A stretch of DNA of 8,372 bases from Candidatus Peregrinibacteria bacterium (GTDB lineage Bacteria; Patescibacteriota; Gracilibacteria; Peribacterales; Peribacteraceae). Positions 7,606 through 8,372 of this stretch are shown piece after piece. How positions within the stretch are numbered: position 1 is the stretch's first letter; each line of letters opens with the position of its first letter. The stretch covers positions 1 to 8,372 of the forward strand of contig DAOWDW010000031.1 in assembly GCA_030638845.1 (NCBI GenBank), read 5' to 3'. Position numbers and translations under genes: made by a program. Below the pieces are notes generated by a model. It saw only the letters and a list, made by a program, of their open reading frames with translations, was not told the DNA's origin and searched no databases.

Positions 7606-8082
7606 TTATATTTTAAGTATTCTTGCGAATGTGTCAAGTTTCCTTTCTTTTTTATCGTCTAGCTCTTTTAAGTGCTTAATTAGAATTCTTCCAATTTCTT
7701 CTATTTGAGTTTCTCCTGTTTGAATTACAAATTCTCCAATTACTTTTTTATTATGTTCTATGTGTAATTCGTGATAGCTAGGTCCTACTAAAAACCAAAA
7801 TCCTGTACACGTTTCCCATTCCACGTGTTTTCCATCGAAAGAAAATCCCCATGTATAAAGCTCCATCTTTCTTTTAACATCTGGTTTTCTGTGTATAAAC
7901 CAGTAAAGACAAGAGAACATGGCAAGTACAACTGTAAAACTCCATGCTTTTATGCTTATGCTGTATGTTAGAAGCACTGCAACAATTGTTCCAGCTACAA
8001 TGTACCAGCTAGTATTGCGAGTGTGTTTTGGGTGTATGTATGCTTCCCAAGAAATAAGGGGGGCTGGGGATGAGTTTTCCAT
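7606..8082 (-). CDS. Two-helix membrane protein with C-terminal cytosolic (PH-like?) domain
   Basis: The 158-residue product has no named function that I can assign. After a short N-terminus with a conserved-looking SWEAYIHPKH stretch come two closely spaced hydrophobic helices (about 25-43 and 46-63) ending at the positive cluster HRKPDVKRK. This predicts a membrane hairpin with both ends in the cytoplasm. Residues 70-145 alternate strand-like segments (GFSFDGKHVEWE, GFWFLVG, YHELHIEH, IGEFVIQTG) and end in a helix (QIEEIGRILIKHLKEL), a pattern resembling bacterial PH-like domains. Similar two-helix proteins with a W-rich N-terminus and an FW-containing soluble domain are, from memory, common hypothetical proteins in Patescibacteria. 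It is the first gene of the minus-strand operon and its TAA is followed by C and then the ATG of the giant metalloprotease, implying coupled synthesis and perhaps a complex. ATG 8082 is the start; no Shine-Dalgarno precedes it. Confidence 0.85.
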   Translation of the reverse strand: MENSSPAPLISWEAYIHPKHTRNTSWYIVAGTIVAVLLTYSISIKAWSFTVVLAMFSCLYWFIHRKPDVKRKMELYTWGFSFDGKHVEWETCTGFWFLVGPSYHELHIEHNKKVIGEFVIQTGETQIEEIGRILIKHLKELDDKKERKLDTFARILKI

Positions 8083-8108
8083 ATGTGTTTGTGTGAATAT
8101 TTCCTGTA

Positions 8109-8117
8109 ATTATAGCA
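8109..8117 (-). promoter_or_regulatory. Extended -10 promoter of the membrane protein/metalloprotease operon
   Basis: Reading the minus strand, TGCTATAAT at 8117-8109 is a perfect extended -10 element (TGnTATAAT). Transcription would begin near 8102 and give a leader of about 20 nt before ATG 8082. The -35 region 17 nt upstream is weak, which is acceptable for extended -10 promoters. The short leader has no Shine-Dalgarno sequence. Confidence 0.55.
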
Positions 8118-8170
8118 GAAAAACCTGTTTTGAGGCAGTTGGAGGACTTGACGAGATTAATAAAATGTAT

Positions 8171-8259
8171 AATGAAGAATTAATAATGAATAATGGGCTA
8201 CAACATATTTCTATGGAGTTCTTCCATAACTATTAATTATTCACTATTAACTATTCATT
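8171..8259. repeat. Imperfect inverted repeat with nested hairpin
   Basis: The left arm at 8171-8194 and the right arm at 8236-8259 are complementary at 21 of 24 positions. Both arms are built from AATGAATAAT-like words. The 41-nt centre holds a second perfect stem, TATGGA at 8212-8217 with TCCATA at 8223-8228. In a minus-strand transcript two of the three arm mismatches become G-U pairs, so the structure is stronger in the RNA of that strand. It starts 2 nt after the stop codon of the minus-strand gene at the right edge, so it may end that transcript, although no U-rich tail follows. A MITE- or REP-like mobile repeat is the alternative. Confidence 0.6.
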
Positions 8260-8261
8260 TC

Positions 8262-8372
8262 TTAAATTTGGTCTAGCACAACCTTTAATAACGGATCCTT
8301 TTTAAGTGGCAGACGGTAGGAAACATAAGGTCCTCTTCTTGTGAAAGTTACTAATTTCGCTGTTCTAAGTAA
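8262..8372 (-). CDS. C-terminal fragment of a probable winged-helix DNA-binding regulator
   Basis: Only the last 36 codons and a TAA stop are inside the window; the rest lies beyond the right edge. The fragment contains LLRTAKLVTFTRRGPYVSYR, then LPLKKDPLLKVVLDQI. A short helix end followed by a beta hairpin with RRGPYVSYRL is typical of the wing and last strand of small winged-helix regulators such as the ArsR type (compare the family's LxxAGLV...R.G..VYYxL pattern). The frame is open throughout and ends immediately before the inverted repeat, which supports a real gene end. Assignment to ArsR rather than another winged-helix family is not possible from this piece. It would be transcribed in the same direction as the downstream membrane protein operon, separated by 179 nt. 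Confidence 0.55.
   Translation of the reverse strand, partial: LLRTAKLVTFTRRGPYVSYRLPLKKDPLLKVVLDQI

Noticed and set aside
7605..7637. TTG start at 7637 for the giant protein
   Set aside because: It would overlap the upstream gene by 32 nt using a rare start, while ATG 7604 follows that gene's stop by one base.
8148..8173. Plus-strand promoter TTGACG...TATAAT
   Set aside because: The spacer is only 14 nt and there is no plus-strand gene downstream.
7919..8236. 105-aa plus-strand open frame at the right
   Set aside because: It lies antisense to the membrane protein gene and then crosses the promoter and inverted repeat. The product has no recognisable pattern.

Overview
The window is AT-rich bacterial DNA with compact genes, read with the standard bacterial code: TAA, TAG and TGA are all used as stops and no gene has an internal TGA. 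Protein character suggests a Candidate Phyla Radiation (Patescibacteria, probably Paceibacteria/Parcubacteria) genome. The grounds are an ftsA-ftsZ pair, a small two-helix membrane protein of a type I associate with such genomes, and a giant unassigned protein beside it. This placement is inference from protein style; there is no rRNA or other decisive marker.

Left part, plus strand (2-2485): the cell-division pair ftsA, missing only its first few codons, and ftsZ. They are separated by 30 nt that is almost entirely pyrimidine and has no Shine-Dalgarno sequence. FtsA carries the actin-fold nucleotide motifs and a C-terminal membrane-targeting helix. FtsZ carries the GTPase motifs and the C-terminal peptide that binds FtsA, so both halves of the membrane-anchored Z-ring are encoded here.

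Centre and right, minus strand (8082 down to 2613): a probable operon of three genes converging on ftsZ. The order is a 158-aa membrane protein with a C-terminal soluble domain, a 1497-aa soluble protein with a HETGH zinc-metalloprotease motif, and dut (dUTPase). The first two are separated by one nucleotide (TAA-C-ATG) and are likely translationally coupled. The giant protein fills more than half of the window and is its most novel content. A perfect extended -10 box lies just upstream of the operon.

Right edge (8262-8372): the last 36 codons of a minus-strand gene whose product reads like the wing of a winged-helix DNA-binding regulator.

The two largest non-coding gaps (2486-2612 and 8083-8261) each hold an imperfect inverted repeat built from short ATG/AAT-rich words and starting a few bases after a stop codon. 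They look like members of one dispersed repeat class. No tRNA, rRNA, CRISPR array or transposase was seen.
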